Counted from the stretch's first letter, positions 22,017 through 33,170 are shown. The stretch is DNA of 64,000 bases from Ananas comosus (GCF_001540865.1 NC_033627.1:10733338-10797337), one strand, 5' to 3'. Notes: a model not told the origin generated them from the letters alone. Numbers and translations are program-made.

Positions 22017-23666
22017 TTGGAGTTACTGAAGGACTATGACATTAGTATTCAGTATCATCCCGGCAGGGCGAATGTGGTGGCAGATGCGTTGAGCAGGAAG
22101 TCAGTGCAGAGCCTGAGTTTGAGGATTACTGAGCAGAGACCCCTACTCGAGGAGCTACGGCGGCTGGGACTCGAGATAGTACCCCCTCGGTCTACGGCGA
22201 GGCTGATGTCTCTAGTACTACTGCCCACTCTGTTGGATAGGATCCGAGAGAAACAGAGTGGAGATCCGTACTTGGTGAGGATTAGAGAGCAGCTAGACAG
22301 GGGGCAGGCTGAGGGTTTTGCTTTGGACAGTTCGGGAGTACTACGGTACAGGGACCGACTGTGTGTGCCTGTGGATCCGGAAGTTCGAGCGGATATTCTG
22401 AGAGAGGCTCATTGTTCCCCATATACGGTTCACCCTGGGGGAACCAAGATGTATAAGGATCTTAAGGCACAGTTCTGGTGGCCTGGAATGAAGAGGGACA
22501 TTGGCAGATATGTGGCTCAGTGTTTGACTTGCCAACAGGTGAAGGCCGAGCATCAGGTGCCTGCTGGCAAGCTTCAGAGTCTGCCAGTTCCCGAGTGGAA
22601 GTGGGAGCACATCACGATGGACTTCGTCGTTGGATTGCCTAGAGCGCAGGGTGGCTACGACGCGATTTGGGTGATAGTGGACAGACTGACCAATTCTGCT
22701 CACTTCCTACCGGTTCAGACTACCTGGTCCAGGGAGAGACTTGCGCAGCTATACTTGGATGAGATCGTTAGGCTGCACGGCGTGCCAGTGTCGATTGTAT
22801 CAGACAGAGACCCGAGGTTTGTATCCCAGTTTTGGAGGAGTCTTCAGACCGCCTTGGGTACACAGCTACATTTTAGCACGGCGTTTCACCCATAGACAGA
22901 TGGTCAGTCAGAGCGGACCATTCAGACTCTAGAGGACATGCTGAGGGCATGTGTCCTGGACTTTGGAGGAGGGTGGTATCGATATTTGAGACTGGTTGAG
23001 TTTGCGTACAACAACAGCTATCAAGCGAGCATCCAGATGGCTCCGTTTGAGGCGTTGTATGGACGCAGATGTCGATCCCCCCTATTTTGGAGTGATGTGG
23101 GTGAGCGGAAGACACTTGGACCAGAGATTCTACTTGAGGCTGAGGAAAAGGTGAGAGTCGTTCGACGACACCTTTTGACAGCACAGAGCCGACAGAGGAG
23201 CTACGCCGATATCAGGAGACGAGACTTAGAGTTTCAGGTTGGAGATCATGTTTTTCTCAAAGTCTCGCCGTCCAGAGGGATACGCCGTTTTGGAGTACGT
23301 GGAAAGCTTAGTCCACGGTTTGTTGGCCCTTTCGAGGTATTAGAGCGTATCGGACCGGTGGCTTACAGGATAGCTCTACCCCCGCGACTTGCTGGCATCC
23401 ACGATGTTTTTCACGTCTCAGCATTGAGGAGATACGTTTTCGACCCCTCTCACGTGATCGACTTCACTCCACTCGAGATTGGCGAGGACCTGAGATACGA
23501 GGAGCGACCCGTGCGGATTCTTGCTCCCGAGACGAAAGAATTGCGCAACCGGGTCATCCCGTATGTAAAGGTGCAGTGGAGCAACCACGAGGAGCAAGAG
23601 GCGACTTGGGAGCCAGAGACCGTGATGAGGGAGTCTTACCCCGACCTGTTCGTTGCCCCGTCTTGA
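22017..23666 (+). pseudogene. Chromovirus integrase with C-terminal chromodomain
   Basis: Same frame as RT. The end of the RNase H/linker ([16 protein letters not shown]) precedes an HHCC zinc finger ([15 protein letters not shown] ... [11 protein letters not shown]). The integrase core follows with catalytic Asp in MDFVVGLP, Asp in VSDRDPRF and Glu in GQSERTIQTLEDM. An in-frame TAG at 22893-22895 interrupts it just before TDGQSERT, where Gln is expected. The C-terminus has a GPFEVLERIGPVAYRIALPP module and a chromodomain-like end (VIPYVKVQW, EATWEPETVMRESYPDLF), characteristic of the Tekay/Del chromovirus lineage. Such chromodomains can direct insertion to marked heterochromatin. Confidence 0.92.
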
Positions 23667-23702
23667 GGTATGTTTTAAGTTTCGAGGACGAAACTTTTTG
23701 TA

Positions 23703-23713
23703 GTGGTGGAGAA
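23703..23713 (+). other. Polypurine tract
   Basis: GTGGTGGAGAA lies directly before the 3' LTR start TGTAGTATCC, the position expected for the plus-strand primer. A related GTGGGGGAGGA precedes the LTR at 24877. Confidence 0.8.
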
Positions 23714-24356
23714 TGTAGTATCCTTATACATATATATATTTATATATATGTATATATTGTATGGATGCCACGTTGCCTTTGCATGCATGGCATACTTATC
23801 CATTTCCTTAATTAAGAGATGCACCCGCACCTCCTTAATTAATTTTCCTTCCTCTCTTTTTTCTTGAGCCGTACGCAAGGACGAGGAGAACCCGGTTGAA
23901 GTTTGGAGCAACGTCGACGTCGCGTCGCGGAGCCGTTCGAGCGCGCACGTGTTACCGTAGCATCGCGAGGAGGCCGGGCGAGGGAGTGTTTTCATCGTTC
24001 TCGACGCCGTGCCGGAATTGGAGTCGCTGGTTGAGGTGGGTAATCTCTCATTCCTCCATGGATTTCTTCTCTACTTCAAGCTTCATTCAATTCGAGCTTA
24101 AGTGCTGATTCGCAGGATCTTGTCGTCGACTGTTAGTATTTCAGCTCGTACGCGACGTAGGAGCATCGGATTTCGACGAGATTTGGTTCGTTGGAACCGG
24201 GACTTCGAGACGAATCCATAGGATCCTTACTCACCCAATTTGGAAAAGGTTTGCTCTGTCGAAATTCCTTTTTACTGAGTTGCTGTTTGCCGAGCAGACT
24301 CTGAAGTGCTGATTGCTGATTCCAGCATCGACCCGCCGTGTTTTACCTAGTTCTCT
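23714..24356 (+). mobile_element. 3' LTR, partial, cut by assembly gap
   Basis: TGTAGTATCC start after the polypurine tract. From about 23787 it matches 28641-29210 almost base for base (visible differences are few), whereas it is much more diverged from the 5' LTR at 16421. It stops at the N run. Confidence 0.85.
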
Positions 24357-24479
24357 NNNNNNNNNNNNNNNNNNNNNNNNNNNNNNNNNNNNNNNNNNNN
24401 NNNNNNNNNNNNNNNNNNNNNNNNNNNNNNNNNNNNNNNNNNNNNNNNNNNNNNNNNNNNNNNNNNNNNNNNNNNNNNN
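24357..24479. other. Assembly gap, 123 N
   Basis: Run of undetermined bases between an LTR and a pol fragment. The two sides are not contiguous in any one element. Confidence 0.99.
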
Positions 24480-24825
24480 ACGTTTTGTTGGCCCTTTCGA
24501 GGTATTGGAGCGTATCGGACCGGTGGCTTACAGGATAGCTCTACCCCCGCGACTTGCTGGCATCCATGATGTTTTTCACGTCTCAGCATTGAGGAGATAC
24601 GTTTTCGATCCCTCTCATGTGATTGACTTCACTCCACTTGAGATTGGCGAGGATCTAAGATACGAGGAGCGACCGTTGCGGATTCTTGCTTGGGAGACGA
24701 AAGAATTGCGCAATCGGGTCATCCCGTATGTGAAAGTGCAGTGGAATAATCATGATGAGCGGGAGGCGACTTGGGAGTCTGAGACGGTGATGAGGGAGGC
24801 CTATCCCTTTTTGTTTGATGCCTGA
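24480..24825 (+). pseudogene. Chromovirus pol C-terminal fragment (chromodomain end)
   Basis: An uninterrupted frame from the gap to a TGA stop reads RFVGPFEVLERIGPVAYRIA to EATWESETVMREAYPFLF, homologous to the end of the integrase at 23310-23660 with scattered substitutions. It belongs to a second element whose 5' part is lost in the gap. Confidence 0.9.
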
Positions 24826-24876
24826 GCAAAGGTATGTTTGAGTTTCGAGGACGAAACTTATTGTAGTGGGGGAGGA

Positions 24877-26167
24877 TGTAGTATCCTTTAAATATACATC
24901 CATATATATATATATGGATGCCACATGCCCCATGTATATACATATATATATAGGTGGATGCCACGTGCCCCCATGCATAGTTATCCATGCATTTAATTAA
25001 GGGAAGCAACCTAAACCTCTCTAATTAGTTTTTCTTTCTCTCTTTCGTGTGGAGTGGAGAGCCGAAGCGGACGAGCCGCGTAGAGGTAGCCGCGAAGCTC
25101 GGATTCGCCGTCGACGGCGTGCCGCGGAGTCGCTCGAGCTTATTTTCGACGTCGTGTTGCTGCGAGGAGGCCGGGCGAGTGCGGCTTTTCGCCATCCTTG
25201 ATGTCGTGCTGGTTCTAAGGTATTTTTTTTTTTTGAAATGCTTTATCAGTGGGCATTCCTCCAATTACTTCAATTCCATCAATTTCGAGCTCGGGTGCTA
25301 CTGCTGCAGATTTCTGCGTCGACTGTCGGTGTTTTGGCTCGTACGCGACGTAGGAGCATCGGATTTCGACGAGACTTGGTTCGTTGGATTCGGGACTTCG
25401 AGAGGAATCCACGAAGCCCTCACTTGCCAGATTTGGTGAAGGTTAGCTTGGTCGAATCTCATTCCTACTCTACTGCTGCAAATTCTGGACTGAATCGGTA
25501 ATTGGTTGGTGTAGAGCTTGGAGTTAGCGCGATTCTTGAGATCGAAGTACTACGATCGACCCAGCAGGTGGAGCCACAGCTGTGAGAGTGTTTCGCTGCC
25601 GGGGATTTGCGTGCGAGGTGGGTTACATCGGCTTTACTCCTAAGTTCTTATTGGTCGACATGTATAGATTTTGATTTCGGTAATTAATGTTAGCTCAAAT
25701 TCATGGATTAATTGTAGATTGTGAAATCTGAATTTTGGAGCATGTTTTATAAATTAAGTAGATTATACATGTTGGACTTGAAAATTGAATTAGGAGAAAA
25801 CCTGCGATTTAGACCTGTCACCTGTATAAACTGCCTGATTTAGCTCTAGGAGCCGTTAGAAAATTGTACTGTCGCAATTTCTTCGAGACGAGTACTCCAG
25901 GTAGTCTAGAATGTATTTACACTCATACTGGTTCGCCGAGTGGATTTTTACAGGGTCGTTCAGGTTGTTTCGGACTGTTGGGTGCCGTCAGAGTTGACGG
26001 TGGACCCGTATCGCCTTTTTGGCGTCAGACTGTGCCGAGGGCACGTTACCTGTTGGTTGTTAGATCAGTTTGAGTCGATTACTTGACTTTGGCTAGTTGG
26101 AGCCTGATTGAGCTCGACAGAGATACGCTGCATACTCGGTTGGGTAGCGCCCACGAGTGCCACTCCG
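24877..26167 (+). mobile_element. LTR of a related chromovirus subfamily, truncated by gap
   Basis: Begins TGTAGTATCCTTTAAATATA after GTGGGGGAGGA and contains LTR landmarks shared with the 5' LTR (GCTCGTACGCGACGTAGGAGC; GAGCTCGACAGAGATACGCTG). It is diverged in the 25040-25200 part. It ends at GCCACTCCG exactly where the N run starts. Confidence 0.82.
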
Positions 26168-26267
26168 NNNNNNNNNNNNNNNNNNNNNNNNNNNNNNNNN
26201 NNNNNNNNNNNNNNNNNNNNNNNNNNNNNNNNNNNNNNNNNNNNNNNNNNNNNNNNNNNNNNNNNNN
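26168..26267. other. Assembly gap, exactly 100 N
   Basis: A round number, the usual placeholder for a gap of unknown size. Its right edge is also the left edge of the reversed block. Confidence 0.99.
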
Positions 26268-28267
26268 TGAGGAGGACCAGACCAAGCGCCTTGCAGTGTC
26301 AGGAGCGAGGTGTTAGTTATCATCGTATCATGGCGCGGTCGGTTAGGTATGGCTCGTGTTGCAGCTTCAGGACGTCGACGGGATCGTGGTTGTCCAGACG
26401 CCCGTACTGGGTGCTTAGGTTGACGTGGCCTGTGCTGGTTGTTGTGAGTCGTTGGACATTTTGTACCAGGCCCTAGACGTGGAGAGCACGGACACTGTTA
26501 CGGGGATGGAGATCTGGTACGTTGTTACGTTTACGAGCCGATTGTTTCCTTACGCTACGTGGTCATAGTTTTTCTCACGCTTGAGATTACGGTCTTTAGT
26601 TTCACTATGGACGGTGATGAGCCAGCCGACGACATCTCAGGAGATGGTCTCGACGTATCTGAGACGGTGAGCCTCGGACGACAGCGGCGAGTGGGACAGC
26701 GCCGTACCTGCTGGATAGGAGGACCGCCGTTGAGCCACGACGAAACATTCGGACGACTCCACGACCACCTCGACTTCGACTACTACCACGACCGCTACGA
26801 CGAGCCCCTGTTCGACGGGAGTACACAGGGCCGACTGGTGTGGGCATCGTGGCCGGGAGGGAGACGAGTGTGACAGACCCGGTCACACCAGGAGGCGTCT
26901 AGTGTGTGACGCCGCAGGAGAGACAGACAGGGGAGACTGCTCTCAGGGACCTAGCGACTGCGGGGCTCTTAGGTGCTGGGACACTTGCGCTAGCACCTCC
27001 GGAGCCGCCTGCGGACGATGAGCTGACTGGAGGCAGCAGACCTCGACCCGCGAAGGACAGGACTGAGACAGGGCCGGGGACTCGAGAGAGGGCGTCGCTG
27101 TGGAGAGGAGAGAGGAGGGTATTACGGACGAGTTACCTGCGTAGGTTTCAGGAGCTGGAGACGCGGGATTGCTTGGACTTATCCAGCCCAGAGTTTGGGA
27201 CGAGCTTGTTTATCTGGGATACACGGAGTAGAGACCGGTGTTTGCCTTGTGTCAAGTCCTCAGATCATTTGAGGGCTTGTATGAGGACTTGACAGGCGAG
27301 TGGGACGACCTAGGAGAAGTTTAGGAGGAGCTAGAAGACAAAGTACGACAACCTTTTTATGTAGGGTATGTCGTAAGGTGTCTTGAGTAGGGTGGAGTCG
27401 ACGCGGCGGTTGTCAGGGACCAGGGCGGAGCGAGAGGCGGTGGTTAGTGCACGTAGTGGACTGTTTGTCACATGAGGGTCACCATGGACGAGGGGGACAC
27501 CTTGCTTGTCTAGGAGTTTATTGGAGAGGTAGCGTGACTGGGTAGGGAGTTGTTGGGTCCGGAGTCACGGCGACGGTAGCTTCTAGCCACCCAGTTTAGC
27601 GGCTTTTGCTCGATTGGAGAGGCAGGTGGCGAGGACGAGCCGGAGTCAGTTGCCATGGCCGGGGGATCGTCCGCGTTGACCGCGATGACCTTGACGACGG
27701 CTGCCTCCTTGACGACGTCGACCACGCCAGTGACCTCATCAGCCCCCACCGTGACCGCTGAGACCATGAGAGCCACGACTTGAGCCACCGACTCGATAGG
27801 AGAGTGTGTTGGAGACGTTATTGAGGGGGACGACGGAGCAGTGGAGTCAGTCCCGCCGGTTGACACGTGAGTCTAGTCCCCTACGCGGTCGGAGTCCAGC
27901 GCGTGAGCCGAGATGTTGTCCCCCACGTGAGCGGAGGCCAGACAGTGAGACGAGGACGGCTCATGAGACGAGGACGGCTCATGAGACGAGGTAGACAAGT
28001 CCAGAGAGTCCTTCAGGGCGTGCTCCAAACATAGTGTAAAGACCTCCTCAAACGTCTGTCGGAACCCATGTGTCGACGTAAAATCGTGCCGCAAGGTGGG
28101 TGTCTGTCTACCAGTCAGTCTCGCCTGGTATGTCTGAGATCTCCTGTACGACTCCCGTACGCAGGACCTAAAACCTCCTCCCACCATAGCTGTACACTTT
28201 GACCAACTCAAACGCATGTTGTTGTCGATAGTTTATTCGTAAGTCTACCGAGGCAAACTCCGCAACA
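26268..28267. other. Block of 2000 bases written in reverse without complementing
   Basis: From 26268 to about 28024 the text matches positions 20619 down to about 18890 of the chromovirus when read backwards with no base complemented. For example, 27029-27088 equals 19801-19860 reversed at all 60 positions. From about 28022 to 28267 it matches 22813 to about 23058 complemented but not reversed, with constant offset. Reversing the whole 2000-base string once turns the first part into normal sense gag-protease and the second into normal antisense integrase. The last un-reversed base (20619) then meets 28268 (20620) with no base missing. Reading frames in this block have no biological meaning. 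Confidence 0.95.
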
Positions 28268-28370
28268 TTACTTTTAGAGGCTGCAGGAGCACGCTGTTTG
28301 CCACCTGGATATCTTCGGCGAGGGCTCGACAGATGCTGAGTAGCGGGTGTATTGCTTTCTTAGCGACAGT
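28268..28370 (+). mobile_element. Chromovirus pol fragment, sense
   Basis: Matches 20620-20723 (TACTTTTAGAGGCTGCAGGA to CTTAGCGACAGT) with very few differences. It is the direct continuation of the reversed block once that block is un-reversed. Confidence 0.9.
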
Positions 28371-28640
28371 CTCGCGACGCCCTTGCCTCGATCCTGATCC
28401 GCGGAAGGCGCAGCAGCCGAAACCTGTAGCTCTGCAAAACAGGGGTAACAACTGGGCGTGAGAACTACTATAAAAACAAGTAGTCCTCAGTGGGTGCCGC
28501 CCAAAACAACATCAGTCCACCCACTAAGTCTACAGAAGGGAGCAAGAATAGTAGTAAATGCAGGAATAAAGTCTACTGCTATCAAACACTATACTATCAT
28601 TCTCTACACTAACCAACTGTAAAAATGTCCAATCTGACCC
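28371..28640 (-). mobile_element. Chromovirus LTR 3' part, antisense fragment
   Basis: Reverse complement of about 17994-18263 of the 5' LTR (CTTGCCTCGATCCTG.TC; CAGTGGGTGCCGCCCAAAACAAC). A normal inverted fragment with moderate divergence. Confidence 0.85.
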
Positions 28641-30044
28641 ATGGCATGCTTATCCATTTCCTTAATTAAGAGATGCACCCGCACCTCCTTAATTAATTTT
28701 CCTTCCTCTCTTTTCTCTGGAGCCGTACGCAAGGACGAGGAGAACCCGGTTGAAGCTTGGAGCAACGTCGACGTCGCGTCGCGGAGCCGTTCGAGCGCGC
28801 ACGTGTTACCGTAGCATCGCGAGGAGGCCGGGCGAGGGAGTGTTTTCGTCGTTCTCGACGCCGTGCCGGAATTGGAGTCGCTGGTTGAGGTGGGTAATCT
28901 CTCATTCCTCCATGGATTTCTTCTCTACTTCAAGCTTCATTCAATTCGAGCTTAAGTGCTGATTCGCAGGATCTTGTCGTCGACTGTTAGTATTTCAGCT
29001 CGTACGCGACGTAGGAGCATCGGATTTCGACGAGATTTGGTTCGTTGGAACCGGGACTTCGAGACGAATCCATAGGATCCTTACTCACCCGATTTGGAAA
29101 AGGTTTGCTCTGTCGAAATTCCTTTTTACTGAGTTGCTGTTTGCCGAGCAGACTCTGAAGTGCTGATTGCTGATTCCAGCATCGACCCGCCGTGTTTTAC
29201 CTAGTTCTCTGTGTAGGAGTGTCGAAACGTGACGAAATTTGACGTGCTAGATTCGCGACTTCGAGACGAAGATTCTGAGCCCAAGATCGCGATTTTTGGA
29301 GCAGGTTTGCCCTGTCGAACCCTAGTTTTACTAGGCTGCTGTTTGCCGAGCAGATTTCAGAGATGCTGTTTCGCAGGTTCCAGCGTCGACGTTTCGTATT
29401 CTGGCCCATTCTCTGCGCAGGAGCGTCGGAATTCAGCGAAACCTGGGCCATTGGATTCGTGACTTCGAGATGAAGCTTCAGGACCCTTGTTTGCTGAATT
29501 TGGATAAGGTTAGCTTGGTTGGATTTAACGCTTTCTTCGCTGCCAGGAGTTGCTTGAGAGGTAGGTTACATCGGTTTTTACTCCTAAGTTCATATTCGTC
29601 GGCATGTATAATTTTCGACCTTTGGATACTCTATTCTAGCTCGAATTCATGGATTATATTGTAGATTGCAAATCTGAATTTGGAGCATGTGGTAATAAAT
29701 TAAGTAGGTTATACATGTTGGACTTGGAAATTGAATTAGGAGAAAACCTGCGATTTGGACCTGTCACTTGTTTAAACTGCCTGATTTAGCTCTAGGAGCC
29801 GTTATTAAATTGTACTGTCGCAGTATCTTCGAGACGAGTACTCCAGGTAGTTTAGATTACATTTACGCTCGTGCTGGTGCGCCGAGTGGATTTTTACAGG
29901 ATCGTTCAGGTTGTTCCCGACTGGTGGGTGCCGTCAGAGTTGACGGTGGACCCGTATCGCCTTTTTGGCGTCAGATTGTGCCGAGGGCACATTACCTGTT
30001 GGTGGTTAGACCAGTTTGAGTCGGTTACTTGACTTTGGCTTTTC
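28641..30044 (+). mobile_element. Chromovirus LTR, sense, missing its first ~70 bp
   Basis: Starts abruptly at ATGGCATGCTTATCC, equivalent to 23787 in the 3' LTR, and remains nearly identical to it up to the first gap. It then continues through the LTR body to about 30044 (CTTGACTTTGGCTTTTCC). It contains three related units of about 200 bp. Confidence 0.85.
28958..29530 (+). repeat. Three ~200-bp tandem units inside the LTR
   Basis: Units begin near 28958, 29162 and 29363. Each carries GCTGATT/GCTGTTTCGCAGG-type sequence, GTAGGAGCATCGGA/TGTAGGAGTGTCGAAA/CAGGAGCGTCGGAA, then GACTTCGAGA(C/T)GAA and a GGTTTGC.CTGTCGAA-type segment. The copies are diverged. Confidence 0.7.
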
Positions 30045-30049
30045 CTAAT

Positions 30050-30785
30050 AGGCTATAATCAAAACAAATGGGTCTAACTGGTCCTACAACTAAAACTTAC
30101 GTGCCCTTCACACAATCCGATGCAAAAATAGCAAACTGGGTCCACCGTCAACCGCGACGGCACCCGACAGTGCGGAATAGTCTACATACTACTGTAAAAT
30201 AAGCTCGGCATTCCAGCACGAGCGTAAACTCATCCTACACTAATCTGGATATCCATCGCATACTAACAGTGACGATACAAAAGAACCACAGCTCTTAATG
30301 CTAAATTTGGTAATTTTCAGAAAGTGACAGTGTAGAATCGAAATGTTTTCTCCTAAGTCAATTCCAAGTCCAATATGTAAAATTATACTACTAGCTTAAC
30401 TCCAAATTTAGATGTTAACTCTAATCCATGAATTTGAGTACTAGGAAGAAAACCCAAAGATACATGTCAATGACATAAAAACTTAGATGGTATTCCCGCG
30501 ATTTCGGTAAACTTCAACCCACCTCGAAAAGCTCGTCCAACTACGGCGAGAAGTCGAAAGGAGAGGAAATCACGCGCTCGCCCGGCCTCCAACGACGCAA
30601 CTGCGAGGTACGCACACTCGTACGACTCTCCGAATCGACGTCGAAATTTTTTCCGAGCTCGAGCCACTACCTCTACCAAGCATACGACCAAAAACTAGAG
30701 AGAAAAATGAGAAAATTATCCTCTCAAGTGGATAGATATGAGGGGGAGTAGGTTGTGTGGATAACCACCAACCAAAATGACAATA
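30050..30785 (-). mobile_element. Diverged chromovirus LTR, antisense
   Basis: The reverse complement reads GTCGGGTGCCGTCGCGGTTG, GACGGTGGACCCAG and GAGGCCGGGCGAGCGCGTGA, matching LTR landmarks with many substitutions. It faces the preceding sense LTR, forming a large inverted repeat with an axis near 30045. The terminal TGTAGTATCC is not found, so the copy is truncated. Confidence 0.75.
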
Positions 30786-30985
30786 CTACCCTTCACCAAC
30801 TCAACAAGCTAGCTGGAGTATCGATATCCGATTTGGTTACTGGTACTCGGCCTCTCAGCCTGCAAGTTCTCACCCAGGGTACCGGTATCAGCCCGATACT
30901 GTACCGGTATTGTACCGGTACTCAGCATTAAATTGGCACAATCCGANGAAAGAGAGAGAGAGAGAGAGGAGGAGGAGGAGGAGGA
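30786..30985. repeat. Short (ACCGGTAC)-rich patch and (GA)n/(GAG)n
   Basis: GTACCGGTAT-type words recur at 30880-30930, then an n at 30947 and (GA)n-(GAG)n at 30950-30985 abutting the next MITE. No gene visible. Confidence 0.6.
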
Positions 30986-31520
30986 GGCTTCTATGTTTTC
31001 GAAAGTACAGAAGCCTTCGTGCTTGTAAGTTGTTTTTGATAATAAAATATTCGATTTGATGATCGGTTTCGGTAGATATGATCTACAGTGTTGGACCTAT
31101 TTAAAAATCAAATTTCATAATTTTTTTATTTCGTTTGTCTAGTAAATAAATAATCTCAAAATGAACGGTTGAAAATAAAAATTTTATAAAAATATTAATA
31201 AAAGACTCAAATTTCAAATTGGGAGTATTGATCTTACTCTTAATGTTAAGTAGAATTTTTATTAAAGGGTCATGTAATTTAGATTGTTTTACATCGTCAA
31301 CTTACAAACGTATCATATCGGCGGTTAAAATAGTCATTGTTGAAACTTTGATCACTTGGTAAATAATATCAAAAAGTTATGAAATTTTATTTCTAAATAA
31401 TAATAATAGCATAAATCATGCATAATAGAACCGATCGCCAAATCGAATGTTGTATCAGCGTAAACAACTTACAAATACGAATGTCTCCGTACTTTTAAAA
31501 AAAGTTTTTATAAGAACCTC
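30985..31520. mobile_element. Long-class foldback MITE
   Basis: Homologous to 8635-9180: GGCTTCTATGTTTTCGAAAG at the left and GTACTTTTAAAAAAAGTTTTTATAAGA at the right, inner arms CTTGTAAGTTGTTTTTGATAATAAAATATTCGA. Abuts (GA)n on the left. Confidence 0.75.
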
Positions 31521-32530
31521 TTTCTAAGTTTTTCCCTTAATGTGATTCTAAAAAAATTAGCTTTCTAGGAAAGTATTTTATTTTATTTTTCAAATTTTAT
31601 AAAAATTGGTATTTTTATTTTTTCAGATTTTTTAGAAAAACAAAAAACACTAGTTTTCTATAAAATATGAAAAAAGATTTTTTCAGAAAAACTAACTTTT
31701 TTGGAACCTAATGTGCCAATAATTGAAAAGAGAACTTTTTTTTTTATGCTTTTCTGAAGAACCAAAGTACCAAACTGCCCATAATATATTTTTATTAATA
31801 GATTACCAATGATATCTTCTTATCCGTGATAATCTACTAACAAATGGTAATGACATGAATATTTTTTCGATAGAAAATATAGATGATTATCGAAATATTT
31901 CAAATCGTAAACCAAATATACCCTTCAAATAAAGTGAAATAAAATAAAATAAATGGAAACTCACTTGTATTCTAAATACTAATGCAAAAAAAATACGTGA
32001 GGCACGAAAAAAATGTACGATAAAAAAATATTTTCATTATTTTCATATATAATATTATATTTTGCATATCGCATGCAATCAATTTATCATAATATATTTT
32101 TTATGATTCCATCTGAATACATAAAAGCTTATTTGCCATTCCATCTTTTTCTTTTTTTTAAAAAAAAAGAATGCTAGTTGTACGAAATAGAGGTCTATAA
32201 TTTATACTTTTTTATTTTGGAATTTAATAATTTTTTAATAATTATTAGAATAAAAAAGAAATAAAATAAGGATCAAAAGTTGAGAAATTTTATACCCGCT
32301 TTTAGCGTGTGCCATTGCGTGTTTTACTTTTATTTTTTATTTTTTTCTTTTTTGGGTTGCGTGAAGCACATTGTAGTTGCGATAATATTGGTGGGCCCAT
32401 TTTGTTCGGTTGGATCCAGCTGGCCCTATCCGCACTCCACGGCCGTCCGATTTAATTTTTTTTTATTTTTTAAAGAAATACCACCTGATGGTACTCTACT
32501 GCAGCCCCCAGACCTCACCCAACATTGAAA
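31521..32530. other. AT-rich intergenic DNA
   Basis: No gene or clear element. A short TGGGCCC-containing patch lies at 32390-32450. Confidence 0.5.
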
Positions 32531-32532
32531 AT

Positions 32533-32880
32533 TTACAGTATCACACTTATATTGTATCATCGTTAGTAATAAATTAATTATATTTTTATTTTTGAAAGAA
32601 TAAATAGAATACAAATATTTTTTTTCTTAACTATGATACATAGGATACCACGCCGGTAATATAACCGGTGCATTTTAAAATATTTTTCGAAGCAATGAGG
32701 TGGAACACTTATACCACGTCATTAATAATAATCAACTAATTATATCTTTCTGTTTCAGAGTAAAAGTATAATAAAAATATTTTTCTATTAACTATGATGG
32801 AAAGGGTAAAGTTAAGAGATTAATGTGATTGGTTGTGAATGCGACGTCAGTAATATAACTGTTACATTCTAAACTTTTTC
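32533..32880. repeat. Dispersed repeat, two tandem-like copies
   Basis: The segment CACTTATATTGTATCATCGTTAGTAATAAATTAATTATA recurs in modified form at about 32705-32745 (CACTTATACCACGTCATTAATAATAATCAACTAATTATA). Both resemble 14390-14575. Confidence 0.5.
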
Positions 32881-33039
32881 TCACCCGATCTCTGCGGACC
32901 CCACCGCCCCATGATCCCTGTAATGATTCTGATGAATGACAGCTAGACACGTGTAAAATTGTAAATGGGGGGCATTAAAACTGTTTAAGAAAAAAAAAAA
33001 GAAATTCTCTTTATACAAACCCAAAAATAGAAATTAGAT

Positions 33040-33170
33040 CTTACATCCCTTATTTTAAAATTTATAAAAATTACATAATTTTTAGTAAAAATATAAAAAT
33101 TAATGTGATAAGTAAAAAAATTAATGACTCTTAAATAAAGTGGGTATAAGATGTATATCTTAGAACCTCT
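33040..33170. repeat. Dispersed AT-rich repeat, copy 2 (see 62-245)
   Basis: Same ordered words as 62-245, including TCTTACATCC, TTTTTAGTAAAA and AAGTGGGTATAAGATGTATATC. Confidence 0.5.

Noticed and set aside
26559..28217. Several ORFs of 60-130 residues on both strands in the reversed block
   Set aside because: They are read from a sequence that is a mirror image of gag and integrase DNA, so translation is meaningless.
26268..28267. A new gene system in a region with no ordinary homology
   Set aside because: The apparent novelty vanishes on plain reversal of the string; it is known chromovirus sequence.
30045..30785. Second mirror-type (reverse-only) block
   Set aside because: Tested against the LTR in all orientations: it matches as a normal, diverged reverse complement.
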